Positions 26,128 to 33,749 of a DNA stretch of 64,000 nucleotides are shown here, in pieces. The stretch comes from Butyricicoccus porcorum. GTDB lineage: Bacteria > Bacillota > Clostridia > Oscillospirales > Butyricicoccaceae. Position 1 is the first letter of the stretch. Each line of letters begins with the position of its first letter. Made by a program: the position numbers and the translations under genes. The notes beneath the pieces were generated by a model. The model was not told the origin of the DNA. It ran no database searches and saw only the letters and a list, made by a program, of their open reading frames with translations. The DNA is taken from positions 62,001-126,000 of the forward strand of contig NZ_NHOC01000001.1 in the NCBI RefSeq assembly GCF_002157465.1. Direction: 5' to 3'.

Positions 26128-26457
26128 TTATTTCGCTGCAAGCACTTCCTGAATGACTGCATCCAGCTCCGGCTTGTCACGCAGACCGATCAGCCTCTTG
26201 ACCTCCTTGCCGTGCGCATAAATGCTGACGGTAGGGATGGACATGACCTTATGCACAAGCGCGAGCTTGGGCTGCTGATCAATGTCGATTTTGCCAACAT
26301 GGAGTTTGCCGCGGTACTGCTGCTCCAGCTCGTCGATGGTCGGCGCAAGCATACGGCACGGGCCGCACCAGTCCGCCCAGAAATCAATGAGCACCGGCAC
26401 GGGCGACTCCAGAACCTCCTTGTCAAAGGTTTCCTCTGTAATATGTATGATAGACAT
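26128..26457 (-). CDS. trxA: Thioredoxin
   Basis: 109-residue cytoplasmic disulfide reductase. The active site is FWADWCGPCRMLAP (Cys about 32 and 35), with the cis-proline in VMSIPTVSIY and a KIDIDQQPKLA strand. The start at 26457 (MSIIHITEETF) follows GGAAGGAAG; an earlier frame lacks support. Standard length. It lies between barnase and mrnC but has its own terminator. Confidence 0.95.
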   Translation of the reverse strand: MSIIHITEETFDKEVLESPVPVLIDFWADWCGPCRMLAPTIDELEQQYRGKLHVGKIDIDQQPKLALVHKVMSIPTVSIYAHGKEVKRLIGLRDKPELDAVIQEVLAAK

Positions 26458-26642
26458 TCTACCAATCTTCCTTCCTGAAAAACGCATGTGTCTCGGCAGT
26501 TCTGCATATTGGAAAGCCGCGGCAAATACGTTATAATAGTACATAGATATTATACCCTGTTTTTCACCCGAAGGGAATTCTTTTTTTGTGAAAAACAGAA
26601 AAACTTTCCGGCCGCCGCGCCGGATGAAAGGCAGACAGATCT

Positions 26643-27068
26643 ATGACTGATTTTTTGCATCCGATGATGGATGAGCACGCACTGCGGCAATGCAGCGCGC
26701 TTGCGCTCGCGCACATGGGCGACAGTGTCTATGAGCTGATGACGCGCGGCTGGCTGATCGCCTCCGGTCTGGTCACGAGCCGAAACCTGCACCGGGAAAC
26801 CATCCGACTGGTCTGTGCGGGCGCGCAGGCAGCAGGCGCACATGTCATCCAGCCGATGCTGACAGAGGAGGAACAGGCGGTATTCCGCCACGGGCGCAAT
26901 GCCAAGCCGAAATCGGTTCCCAAATCATCCTCTCCGACGGAATATGCACTCGCCACCGCAGTCGAATCGCTGTTCGGCTGGCTGTATCTGCGCGGGCAGT
27001 ATGACCGGCTCAACGAGCTGTTCGAGGTCATTCTCCCTGCCGCACAGCAGTGGGCACAGCAGAAATAA
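26643..27068 (+). CDS. mrnC: Mini-ribonuclease III
   Basis: 141 residues, an RNase III catalytic domain without a dsRNA-binding domain, which matures 23S rRNA ends. The signature ALAHMGDSVYELMTRGWL (about 20-37) carries the catalytic Asp, and the second acidic motif is EYALATAVESLFGWLYL (about 98-115). Length is right for MrnC. AAAGG lies 11 bp before the ATG. It often neighbours cysS or rlmB elsewhere, but not here. Confidence 0.93.
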   Translation: MTDFLHPMMDEHALRQCSALALAHMGDSVYELMTRGWLIASGLVTSRNLHRETIRLVCAGAQAAGAHVIQPMLTEEEQAVFRHGRNAKPKSVPKSSSPTEYALATAVESLFGWLYLRGQYDRLNELFEVILPAAQQWAQQK

Positions 27069-27071
27069 AAT

Positions 27072-27105
27072 CGGGGAATGCTGTCCTGCCGGACGGCATT
27101 CCCCG
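27072..27105. terminator. Long hairpin between mrnC and the convergent Asn/Gln-rich ORF
   Basis: 15-bp stem (one G-T pair) CGGGGAATGCTGTCC/GGACGGCATTCCCCG with a TGCC loop. Only TTCG follows, so termination strength is uncertain. Confidence 0.5.
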
Positions 27106-27117
27106 TTCGCTGTCCGC

Positions 27118-27264
27118 TTAACCCTCGGAGCTGTTGTTCCGGTTGCGGCTGTTCTGCTGATTTCTGTTCTGGTTCTGATCCTGCTTCTGATTGTTCTGCT
27201 GCTGATTCTGGTTCTGATTCTGGTTTCTGTTCTGGTTCTGGTTTCTGTTCTGGTTGCGGGACAT
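27118..27264 (-). CDS. Asn/Gln/Arg-rich 48-aa low-complexity micro-protein
   Basis: The minus strand reads MSRNQNRNQNQNRNQNQNQN and continues with Gln, Asn, Lys and Arg to NSSEG and a stop. AAGAGGTGATTGT precedes the ATG with good spacing, which favours translation. More than half of the residues are Asn or Gln. The frame survives through a highly repetitive CAG/AAC sequence without a stop. Function is unknown; related N/Q-rich small proteins occur in Clostridia, and roles in spores or condensates are speculation. The opposite strand would encode a Leu/Val run that has no ribosome binding site. Confidence 0.6.
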   Translation of the reverse strand: MSRNQNRNQNQNRNQNQNQNQQQNNQKQDQNQNRNQQNSRNRNNSSEG

Positions 27265-27341
27265 TACAATCACCTCTTTTCGCAGCTTAGTATGAACCCG
27301 GCATGCGCATTTTATACCGCGCCCGTGCAGAAAATCCGCTG

Positions 27342-27370
27342 TTGCAAACCATCCGCAGGTTTGATATAAT
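27342..27370 (+). promoter_or_regulatory. Promoter of the YebC gene
   Basis: TTGCAA (27342-27347), 17-bp spacer, TATAAT (27365-27370), about 68 bp before the ATG. Confidence 0.8.
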
Positions 27371-27438
27371 TAGATGTTGAAACCCTGTTTTTTTAATAAA
27401 AAATTTAATGATCTGATATCATATGGAGGTACGACCCA

Positions 27439-28176
27439 ATGTCTGGACATTCAAAATGGAACAATATCGCCAAGAGAAAAGGCGCAAATGATGCCAAAAA
27501 GGCGGCTATTTTCACCAAAATCGGCCGTAAAATGGCTGTCGCCATCAAAGAAGGCGGTTCCGCCAATCCGGATAACAACGCAAAGCTGCGCGACTGCATC
27601 GCAGAAGCAAAGGCAAACAACGTCCCGAACGACAACATCAAGCGCATGCTTGACCGCGGCAACACCAGCAACGTAAACTACGAAGCCAATACCTACGAGG
27701 GCTACGGCGTCGGCGGCATCGCTGTCATCTGCGAGACCCTGACCGACAACCGCAACCGCACCGTTGCAGACGTCCGCCACTATTTTGACAAGTTCGGCGC
27801 AGGCCTCGGCAATGCCGGCTGTGTCTCCTGGCAGTTTGAACAGAAGGGCGTGCTCATCATCGAGCGCGGCGACCTCGACGAGGATGAAACCATGATGACC
27901 GCACTGGACGCAGGTGCGGATGACTTCCAGGCAGACGAAGACTGCTTCCAGATTTACACCTCCCCGGAGGACTTCTCCGCTGTCCGCGAGGCATTGGAGG
28001 CCGCCGGTATGGAATTTGCACAGGCGGAAATCCAGATGGTTCCGTCCAACAGCATCACGCTGGAAAATCCGGACGACATGGCGAGCATGCGCAAGCTGCT
28101 CGATGCACTGGAAGACAACGATGATGTCCAGCATGTCTGGCACAACTGGGAAAACGAGGACGAATACGAGGGCTGA
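27439..28176 (+). CDS. YebC/PmpR-family protein
   Basis: 245 residues, full length for the family. It starts MSGHSKWNNIAKRKGANDAK, then TKIGRKMAVAIKEGG and a KANNVPNDNIKRMLDRG stretch, the hallmark order of YebC. Members were first called transcription regulators; some are now reported to help ribosomes through proline-rich stretches. Which applies here is unknown. GGAGG lies 11 bp before the ATG. It is monocistronic between its own promoter and terminator. Confidence 0.95.
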   Translation: MSGHSKWNNIAKRKGANDAKKAAIFTKIGRKMAVAIKEGGSANPDNNAKLRDCIAEAKANNVPNDNIKRMLDRGNTSNVNYEANTYEGYGVGGIAVICETLTDNRNRTVADVRHYFDKFGAGLGNAGCVSWQFEQKGVLIIERGDLDEDETMMTALDAGADDFQADEDCFQIYTSPEDFSAVREALEAAGMEFAQAEIQMVPSNSITLENPDDMASMRKLLDALEDNDDVQHVWHNWENEDEYEG

Positions 28177-28205
28177 TCTGCCGTCGTTCCCTCGCATAGA
28201 ACCGG

Positions 28206-28238
28206 CTCCTCTGACCGCATGCGGTCAGGGGAGTTTTC
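28206..28238 (+). terminator. Terminator of the YebC gene
   Basis: CTCC.CTGACCGC pairs with GCGGTCAG.GGAG (one bulge-like mismatch on each side), followed by TTTTC. Confidence 0.8.
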
Positions 28239-28253
28239 TCTCTGTGTCTGTTT

Positions 28254-28293
28254 TGTCCATGGACACACCTGCTGTTTTCCTGTAAAATACAGG
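28254..28293 (+). promoter_or_regulatory. Promoter with two palindromes upstream of the macro-HTH gene
   Basis: -35 TGGACA (28260-28265), 17-bp spacer, -10 TAAAAT (28283-28288). A perfect 12-bp palindrome TGTCCATGGACA (28254-28265) covers the -35, and CCTGTAAAATACAGG (28279-28293) covers the -10. Operators are inferred. Confidence 0.6.
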
Positions 28294-28336
28294 TGTATCC
28301 TGTTGTTATTATGCCATTTTGCGGGAGGATGAAACG

Positions 28337-29404
28337 ATGCCGCTTTCCATCGTCAGAAATGATATTACAGCCATGCCGGTCGATGCGGTTGTGTGCCCAT
28401 CGAACAGCAGCCTTACGCCGGGCGACGGCGTCTCCGGCGCGATTTTTGCGGCGGCAGGCTTTGACCGCATGCAGCAGGCCTGCCGCGCCATCGGGCACTG
28501 TGACACAGGCGATGTCGTAATGACACCGGGCTTTGCGCTTCCGGCGGACTATGTCATCCACACTGCCGCGCCGGTCTGGCATGGCGGCAGGCCGGGAGAA
28601 TCACAGCTGCTGGAACGCTGCTACCACAATGCGCTCATCCGCGCACAGCAGTGCGACTGCCGCTCGTTGGCGTCCCCACTGATTTCCACCGGTGCACACG
28701 GCTATCCGCCTGCGGAGACGATGCATGTCGCTGTTTTGGCGATCAGCAGCTTCCTGTTGACGCACGACATGGACATTTATCTCGTCGTCCATGATTCCGG
28801 CGCGGCGCTTCGCAGCGAAAAGCAGTTTACACGTGTCCAGTCGTACCTCGATGACCACTATATCGGCACGCGGAGAGTTCCCCGCCGGGGACGAGCCGAA
28901 TTTCGCTCCGATCGGAACCGGCTGCGTGAGCAGGCAGACATGTGGGTACCGGATTTCCGGATGCCGCCCGACACCAGTGAAACACAGGAAAACACCCTGA
29001 TGTCCAACTGTTCCTTCCGCTCGATTCCCGCCACGCGGTCGCTGGAGGATGTTGTCTACAATCTGGACGAATCATTTTCACGCATGCTGCTGCGGCTGAT
29101 TGATGAAAAAGGCATGACGGATGTCGAAACCTATAAGCGCGCAAACATTGACCGCAAGCTGTTTTCCAAAATCCGCAAGGACAACGGCTACAATCCGAGC
29201 AAGCCGACTGCGCTTGCGCTCGCCATTGCACTGCGGCTCGATCTGGATGAGACACGCGACCTGCTTGGCAAGGCAGGCTATGCACTGTCACACAGCAGCA
29301 AATTCGATGTGATTATTGAATATTTCATCGAAGAGGGTATCTACGACATCTATGCAATCAATGAAGCGCTGTTCGCATTTGACCAGAAGCTGCTGGGCGC
29401 CTGA
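28337..29404 (+). CDS. Macro domain protein with C-terminal HTH-like domain
   Basis: 355 residues. The N-terminal domain (about 1-165) is a macro (ADP-ribose-binding) fold: IVRNDITAMPVDAVVCPSNS, GDGVSGAIFAAAGFD, DYVIHTAAPVW and SPLISTGAHGYP in the canonical order. A charged linker (about 175-225) leads to an all-helical C-terminal domain (about 240-355) with TYKRANIDRKLFSKIRKDNG and KPTALALAIALRLDLDETRDLL, the pattern of a cI/XRE-type helix-turn-helix followed by more helices. This suggests an ADP-ribose-responsive or ADP-ribosyl-removing regulator. GGGAGG lies 8 bp before the ATG at 28337. Monocistronic. Confidence 0.8.
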   Translation: MPLSIVRNDITAMPVDAVVCPSNSSLTPGDGVSGAIFAAAGFDRMQQACRAIGHCDTGDVVMTPGFALPADYVIHTAAPVWHGGRPGESQLLERCYHNALIRAQQCDCRSLASPLISTGAHGYPPAETMHVAVLAISSFLLTHDMDIYLVVHDSGAALRSEKQFTRVQSYLDDHYIGTRRVPRRGRAEFRSDRNRLREQADMWVPDFRMPPDTSETQENTLMSNCSFRSIPATRSLEDVVYNLDESFSRMLLRLIDEKGMTDVETYKRANIDRKLFSKIRKDNGYNPSKPTALALAIALRLDLDETRDLLGKAGYALSHSSKFDVIIEYFIEEGIYDIYAINEALFAFDQKLLGA

Positions 29405-29446
29405 CCAGGATTTGACCACGTATTTGCCTGAATAACAGACGCGCCT

Positions 29447-29477
29447 GCTCCCTTCGCCCCGGCCGAGGGAGCTTTTT
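29447..29477 (+). terminator. Terminator of the macro-HTH gene
   Basis: 7-bp stem GCTCCCT/AGGGAGC with a short inner GC-rich stem, followed by TTTTT. Confidence 0.8.
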
Positions 29478-29546
29478 CTGCGCGCGGAAAACGCCCCATT
29501 CTGCCGATGTCGCCCGCAAAGCGACCTTGTGCATGCGCCGCTGTGA

Positions 29547-29752
29547 TATACTGTAGCCATGATCCAGCAAGATGCGAAACCGGCGCGGTTTTGTTTCCTG
29601 ACTGCACACTGCGCACGAGCGTTGACAGGTATGGATGGCCTGCCGGACGGGGGAGCGTCAGCAGGCAGGGTGGGCACGGGGTCTTTGGGGCGCACTGCGC
29701 CGTCGGAATGCGATAACGGGGATGGCAGGACGACGGTGTAGGCGCCCTTTTT
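29547..29752 (+). ncRNA. Candidate structured non-coding RNA, about 195 nt
   Basis: An extended -10 (TGATATACT, hexamer 29547-29552) predicts a start near 29559. The following sequence folds into consecutive stems: AAACCG/CGGTTT (29577-29591), GCCTGC/GCAGGC enclosing GACG/CGTC (29638-29666), and a nested pair GGGCGC/GCGCCC (29688-29693 with 29742-29747) enclosing CCGTCG/CGACGG (29700-29705 with 29731-29736). The last stem is followed at once by TTTTT. The only ORF on this strand (29559-29741) has no ribosome binding site. I recognise no Rfam family. The downstream gene has its own promoter, so this is more likely a free RNA than a riboswitch. Confidence 0.5.
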
Positions 29753-29763
29753 GGCGTTTTGTA

Positions 29764-29792
29764 TTTACAAGAGGTATGAGATATGCTATAAT
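29764..29792 (+). promoter_or_regulatory. Promoter of the double-cubane pair
   Basis: TTTACA (29764-29769), 17-bp spacer, TATAAT (29787-29792). The leader to the first ATG is about 135 nt. Confidence 0.8.
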
Positions 29793-29933
29793 AATAAAAA
29801 ATAACGATACTATTGTGGAGTTTTATACCAATTCAGCATATTTTTCCACCAAGAGCTGCATCAATCCGCAAACATGCGGCTTTTTTCAAGCAATCGTTAT
29901 TCTTTCAAAAATATAACGAAAATGGAGGATGCT

Positions 29934-30701
29934 ATGCTCAGCCTTGGAATTGATTCCGGTTCAACGGCAACCAAGGGTGTCCTGTTCGATGGCACAGAGA
30001 TTACTGCCTGCACCATGCGCCCGACTTCCATGAATCCGGCTGCCGCACTGCGCGAGATGTATACAGAGCTGTGCGGGGAAAAAGCCGCCGTTGTCACCAC
30101 GACCGGCTACGGCAGGAACCTGCTGCGCGAAGCGGATTACAAAATTACGGAGATCACCTGCCACGGCGCAGGTGCCGCATTTCTCGCACCGGGCTGTGGC
30201 ACCGTCATTGACATCGGCGGGCAGGATTGCAAGGTGATCACGCTTGACCGCGATGGCTGTGTGACTGATTTCCTGATGAACGACAAATGTGCCGCCGGAA
30301 CCGGGCGGTTTATGCAGATGACCATGGCGCGTGTCGGCAGTGATATCGACCATCTGGATGCGTTTGTACACGGCTGCACGCCGGTCGCCATCAACAGTAT
30401 GTGTACAGTATTTGCGGAGAGCGAAATTGTCGGCCTTATGGCGCGGGAAACCGCGCCCGGTGATATTGTCCTCGGCTGTGTGCATTCCATCTGCCGCCGT
30501 ACAGCAATCTTTGCGCAGAGGCTCGCCGCCGCGCATGCGTCGGTATTTTTCTCGGGAGGGCTGGCTCAGTCAGACATCATGCGCACAGTTCTGGGCGAAT
30601 ACCTGAAGCCCGCAGACATCACCACGCACCCGCTCGCACAGTTTACCGGCGCCGTCGGCGCCGCCGTACTGGGTTGGCAAAAATACCAGAGAAGGAGATA
30701 A
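29934..30701 (+). CDS. ASKHA-family activator ATPase of the 2-hydroxyacyl-CoA dehydratase / double-cubane system
   Basis: 255 residues. The acetate/sugar kinase fold is seen in LGIDSGSTATKGVL (phosphate 1), VIDIGGQDCKVITL (phosphate 2) and FFSGGLAQSD. Two Cys (near NDKCAAGTGRFMQ, and VHSICRRT) would hold a [4Fe-4S] cluster between the two subunits, as in HgdC and related archerases, which drive an electron uphill by ATP hydrolysis. GGAGG lies 5 bp before the ATG at 29934. The partner gene starts 5 bp downstream. Confidence 0.88.
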   Translation: MLSLGIDSGSTATKGVLFDGTEITACTMRPTSMNPAAALREMYTELCGEKAAVVTTTGYGRNLLREADYKITEITCHGAGAAFLAPGCGTVIDIGGQDCKVITLDRDGCVTDFLMNDKCAAGTGRFMQMTMARVGSDIDHLDAFVHGCTPVAINSMCTVFAESEIVGLMARETAPGDIVLGCVHSICRRTAIFAQRLAAAHASVFFSGGLAQSDIMRTVLGEYLKPADITTHPLAQFTGAVGAAVLGWQKYQRRR

Positions 30702-30706
30702 CCCCC

Positions 30707-31855
30707 ATGGAATTAAAAAAAGAGCTGCCGGAAATCTTTGAGAAATTTGCAGAAACCCGAAAAAATTCATTCCTGAAAATCAAAGAGCTGAAGGATGCAG
30801 GCGTACCGGTTATCGGCATCTACTGCACCTACCTGCCGCGCGAAATCCCCAACGCGATGGGTGCTGCAGTGGTCGGACTGTGCTCCGTATCCGATGAAAC
30901 CATCCCGGAGGCAGAAAAGGATTTGCCGCGCAACCTGTGTCCGCTGATTAAGTCGAGCTATGGCTTCGCCAAGACGGACAAATGTCCATTCTTCTATTTC
31001 TCCGATCTCGTGGTCGGTGAGACCACCTGTGACGGCAAAAAGAAAATGTATGAAATGATGTCGGAATTTAAGCCGGTGCATGTCGTCCAGCTCCCGAACA
31101 GCCAGACCGAAGCAGGCATGCAGATGTACCGTCAGGAACTGATTGATTTCAAAAATCTGCTGGAGGAAACCTTTGAAACCGCCATCCCGGACGATGCTGT
31201 GTGCGAACAGATTCATATCCGCAATGAAATCAACGCGGCACTGGTGCGTCTGCAATATACGATGGCACACAATCCCGCACCGGTCAGCGGACTGGATATT
31301 ATCAACACTGTGTACAACATCGGCTTCCGCGTCAGCACAGAGGGACTGGCAGAAGAAATTGACGACATTACGGCGAAAATTGAACAGGAATATGCATCGG
31401 GCAGCAACGTCGGTGACAAAAAGCGTATTCTGCTGACCGGCTCGCCATCCGGCGGCGCAGCGCTCAAGGTTGTCCGTGCCATTGAAGCAAATGGCGGTGT
31501 CGTCGTCTGCTTTGAGAACTGTACCGGTATGAAGCCGCTCGACCCGGTCGATGAGACCAATCCGGATGTATACGGTGCATTGGCAGAAAAATACCTGAAC
31601 ATCGGCTGCTCCTGCATGTCGCCCAACAAAAACCGGATGGCTTTGCTTGACCGTCTGATTGACGATTTCCAGGTTGACGGTGTGGTTGACCTCGTTCTAC
31701 AGGCCTGTCATACCTACAACGTCGAGACCGGCATGGTGCGCAAGCTGGTAAAGGAACAAAAGGGCATCCCGTACACAGCTGTTGAGACCGACTATTCGCA
31801 GGCGGATATCGAACAGTTGAACACCCGCATGGCGGCGTTTATTGAGATGCTGTGA
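30707..31855 (+). CDS. 2-hydroxyacyl-CoA dehydratase D-component-like (double-cubane cluster protein)
   Basis: 382 residues of the HgdB/FldB/BcrC fold, single subunit. Numerous cysteines are at family positions: GIYCTYLPREIP, LPRNLCPLIKSSYG, TDKCPFFYFSD, VGETTCDGKKKMYE, CFENCTGM and IGCSCMSPN. A lone subunit paired with an adjacent activator is the arrangement of double-cubane cluster proteins (YjiM/YjiL-like), which reduce small molecules; true dehydratases have two such subunits. The physiological substrate is unknown. AAGGAG lies 9 bp before the ATG. The operon ends at a strong terminator. Confidence 0.85.
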   Translation: MELKKELPEIFEKFAETRKNSFLKIKELKDAGVPVIGIYCTYLPREIPNAMGAAVVGLCSVSDETIPEAEKDLPRNLCPLIKSSYGFAKTDKCPFFYFSDLVVGETTCDGKKKMYEMMSEFKPVHVVQLPNSQTEAGMQMYRQELIDFKNLLEETFETAIPDDAVCEQIHIRNEINAALVRLQYTMAHNPAPVSGLDIINTVYNIGFRVSTEGLAEEIDDITAKIEQEYASGSNVGDKKRILLTGSPSGGAALKVVRAIEANGGVVVCFENCTGMKPLDPVDETNPDVYGALAEKYLNIGCSCMSPNKNRMALLDRLIDDFQVDGVVDLVLQACHTYNVETGMVRKLVKEQKGIPYTAVETDYSQADIEQLNTRMAAFIEML

Positions 31856-31888
31856 CACAGAAAACAAAATCCGAACCGTGCAAAAAAG

Positions 31889-31913
31889 GGGGACAGCGGA
31901 AAACGCTGTCCCC
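31889..31913. terminator. Strong bidirectional terminator
   Basis: Perfect 10-bp stem GGGGACAGCG/CGCTGTCCCC with a GAAAA loop; T-rich on both strands, serving the double-cubane operon and the convergent pseudogene. Confidence 0.9.
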
Positions 31914-31932
31914 TCACTGATTTTTTAAGCAG

Positions 31933-32258
31933 TCAATCCTCCAGATGCAGTTCAGGCGACTGCCGGATGACAACGCGCAGATAGGATTTCTTTACATCAT
32001 AGGCATCGGCGATTTTTCCCAATGCTTTTTTGGAATCACGCCGCCTTTTTCCTTCTGCACCTCCGTCAAAAGCTCCTGAAGAGCCTGCTGATCGTGCGGC
32101 GCCCCCTGACTTTGGTAAAACGCGATGGCTTCCTTCAGATGCCATTTTCTATCCTTTATACCAGACCCCTCCCACTCTTCCAAATGTATCTGAACCACAT
32201 GCTGCGACGCCCGCCTGTTGCTCTGACAAGGCCTGTCCGCAACGCAGGTGCTCTGCAT
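31933..32258 (-). pseudogene. NuoE-like N-terminal fragment split by a -1 frameshift at A AAA AAG
   Basis: The first frame (32258 down to 31992) reads WHLKEAIAFYQSQGAPHDQQ then ALQELLTEVQKEKGGVIPKK and soon stops. The -1 frame continues the family sequence as ALGKIADAYDVKKSYLRVVI to a stop at 31933. Together they match the helical N-terminal region of clostridial NuoE-type [2Fe-2S] proteins, lacking the thioredoxin-like cluster domain. The change of frame falls exactly on the heptamer A AAA AAG in the correct phase. AAGGAAG lies 11 bp before the ATG. Either a decaying fragment or a programmed frameshift; decay is more likely because the cluster domain is missing. Confidence 0.55.
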
Positions 32259-32351
32259 CGTTTCGGATACTTCCTTTCTATCTTTATTATACCAAGAAGA
32301 TGGGGAAAGTCCAATCCCAATCGAGCGGATTTCGAGGAAATGCCGCGATTT

Positions 32352-33092
32352 TTATCCCCTTGTGATGTTTCGTGTCGCTTCGGGTACCGGCCATGCAAGC
32401 GTATCTGCAAACTGCTTTGCCTCCTGCATGCCGCAGGTCAGGTTCCAGACATACAGGATATTGTTTTCCTGTACAAGAATCTTTGCCGCCTGTGTGCTGT
32501 CATCCGCAAAAATTTCCACCTGTTTGCCTTCGATGGGCGCATAAGTCTCGTGGGCGACCTGTTTGCTGACCTCCATGCCGCCGGTGATATATTGCTTGCC
32601 CTGCGTATCCAGATAGAAAAAGATGTCCGGCGATATGGTCATGGCATCCTGTTCCGTCTGTGCGCAGGTAATTGCGACCGAGCCTTCGTTTTCGCTGTAC
32701 TGTACATAAAAGTGATTCCCGTCCGCCGGATACTGTACGGCGGTGCTCTGTACCAGGGACAGGCCGAGCAGTTCTTCCAGTTGCTCCCAGGACTGGAACA
32801 GCCCGGTATGCCAGCTGCTCTCCTGTTCCATCGTCTGTACGCCATAGGTCTGCCCGTCAGACAGGGTGACTTCTTCTTCTGTGACAACGGGAAGTTCCTT
32901 CAGATTGCCGCGCGCCGCTTCGCTCAGCTCCGCGCCCGCAAACGTGCAGTAGACATCCAGCGTTGTCACACCGCCGTCTGTGCTGCGCACTGCCCGCAGA
33001 TTGTCTGTTTCATACACTGTCTTCGCATTCGAGCAGCCAGTGAGCAGCAGTGCCCCCAACAGCAGGGCACACCATGCATATTTCCGTTTCAT
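32352..33092 (-). CDS. Predicted lipoprotein of unknown function
   Basis: 246 residues. A signal peptide with lipobox LLTGCSN (Cys 20) predicts a lipid-anchored surface protein. The mature part has a repeating beta-strand pattern and no motif I recognise; the stretch VYCTFAGAELSEAARGNLKEL and IEGKQVEIFADDSTQAAKIL may be two related modules. GGAAGGAGG lies 9 bp before the ATG. No neighbour suggests a role. It is the last intact chromosomal gene before the mobile mosaic. Confidence 0.8.
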   Translation of the reverse strand: MKRKYAWCALLLGALLLTGCSNAKTVYETDNLRAVRSTDGGVTTLDVYCTFAGAELSEAARGNLKELPVVTEEEVTLSDGQTYGVQTMEQESSWHTGLFQSWEQLEELLGLSLVQSTAVQYPADGNHFYVQYSENEGSVAITCAQTEQDAMTISPDIFFYLDTQGKQYITGGMEVSKQVAHETYAPIEGKQVEIFADDSTQAAKILVQENNILYVWNLTCGMQEAKQFADTLAWPVPEATRNITRG

Positions 33093-33268
33093 ACAGGCTC
33101 GCCTCCTTCCGGTGAGTCCGGGTTTTGATCTGTTCTATGTTGTAACCAGTATAACATAATTTTCCTGTTTCCGCAATGTGGCAAGGGGCAGGGCCTTCCC
33201 GTTCAAATTCTGATGTGCAAATCTCTCACCGCGCAAAGGAATTGAATAAGACAGCTTGCAGCATATGA

Positions 33269-33308
33269 AAAGGTCAGTCGCGTCCGCTCCCGATGCGTAC
33301 TGACCTTT
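33269..33308 (-). terminator. Terminator after the DUF4230 fragment
   Basis: Perfect 10-bp stem AAAGGTCAGT/ACTGACCTTT with a 20-nt loop and TTTTC on the minus strand. Confidence 0.7.
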
Positions 33309-33323
33309 CCGTGTGAAATGTCT

Positions 33324-33749
33324 TTATTGGAATTCAATAATAACTTTATAAGCCGGTGAGATTGTCTTTACGATCGGCTGATATGTTTCGTATGCAGAGA
33401 GCTTGGCGAATCTGTCTGCCTCTTCCAAGCATTCCTTTTCGCTGAGCCTTGTCTTCAATTCCTGCTCAGCTGTGACTTCAAACTCCTTTTGCTGTTCTGC
33501 ATCCAACTTGATGCTTCCGAAAGCGAGCCACCCGTTTTGGGCGTCGCCTATCTCTGTTTTTGACGGATCAAATATTGTCTTATAGAGTACAGCATGTGGA
33601 ATACGAATTGTGAGCTCGTATGTATCTTCATTCAGGCTGATATCATCGGCGGTAATCTGCGTAAGGTCGATAGTGGACACGATGAGCGCAACTGTTATAA
33701 AAAAGCATAATCCTGGCATGAGTGATACGCAGTTAAGACAGCTTATCAC
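33324..33749 (-). pseudogene. DUF4230 protein, C-terminal fragment cut by the mobile mosaic
   Basis: The frame from about 33695 to the stop reads VSTIDLTQITADDISLNE, LTIRIPHAVLYKTIFDPSKT, and AEQELKTRLSEKECLEEADRFAKL, the strand-strand-helix ending of DUF4230 proteins, which normally have about 200 residues with an N-terminal membrane anchor. Upstream of about residue 20 of this ORF the sequence changes to mobile-element DNA shared with a plus-strand gene, and no start site is visible. The missing N-terminal part is not found at the other side of the mosaic (55.3-55.7 kb). Confidence 0.65.

Noticed and set aside
27078-27290. A hydrophobic Leu/Val-rich plus-strand ORF
   Set aside because: It is the antisense reading of the Asn/Gln-rich ORF, which has the better start signals.
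29660-29690. T-box-like string AGGGTGGGCACGG
   Set aside because: One base too many compared with the T-box core, no specifier-loop domain, and the downstream gene is not an aminoacyl-tRNA or amino-acid gene.
29559-29741. A 60-codon ORF in the candidate ncRNA
   Set aside because: No ribosome binding site, odd composition, and it spans stems that fit an RNA better.
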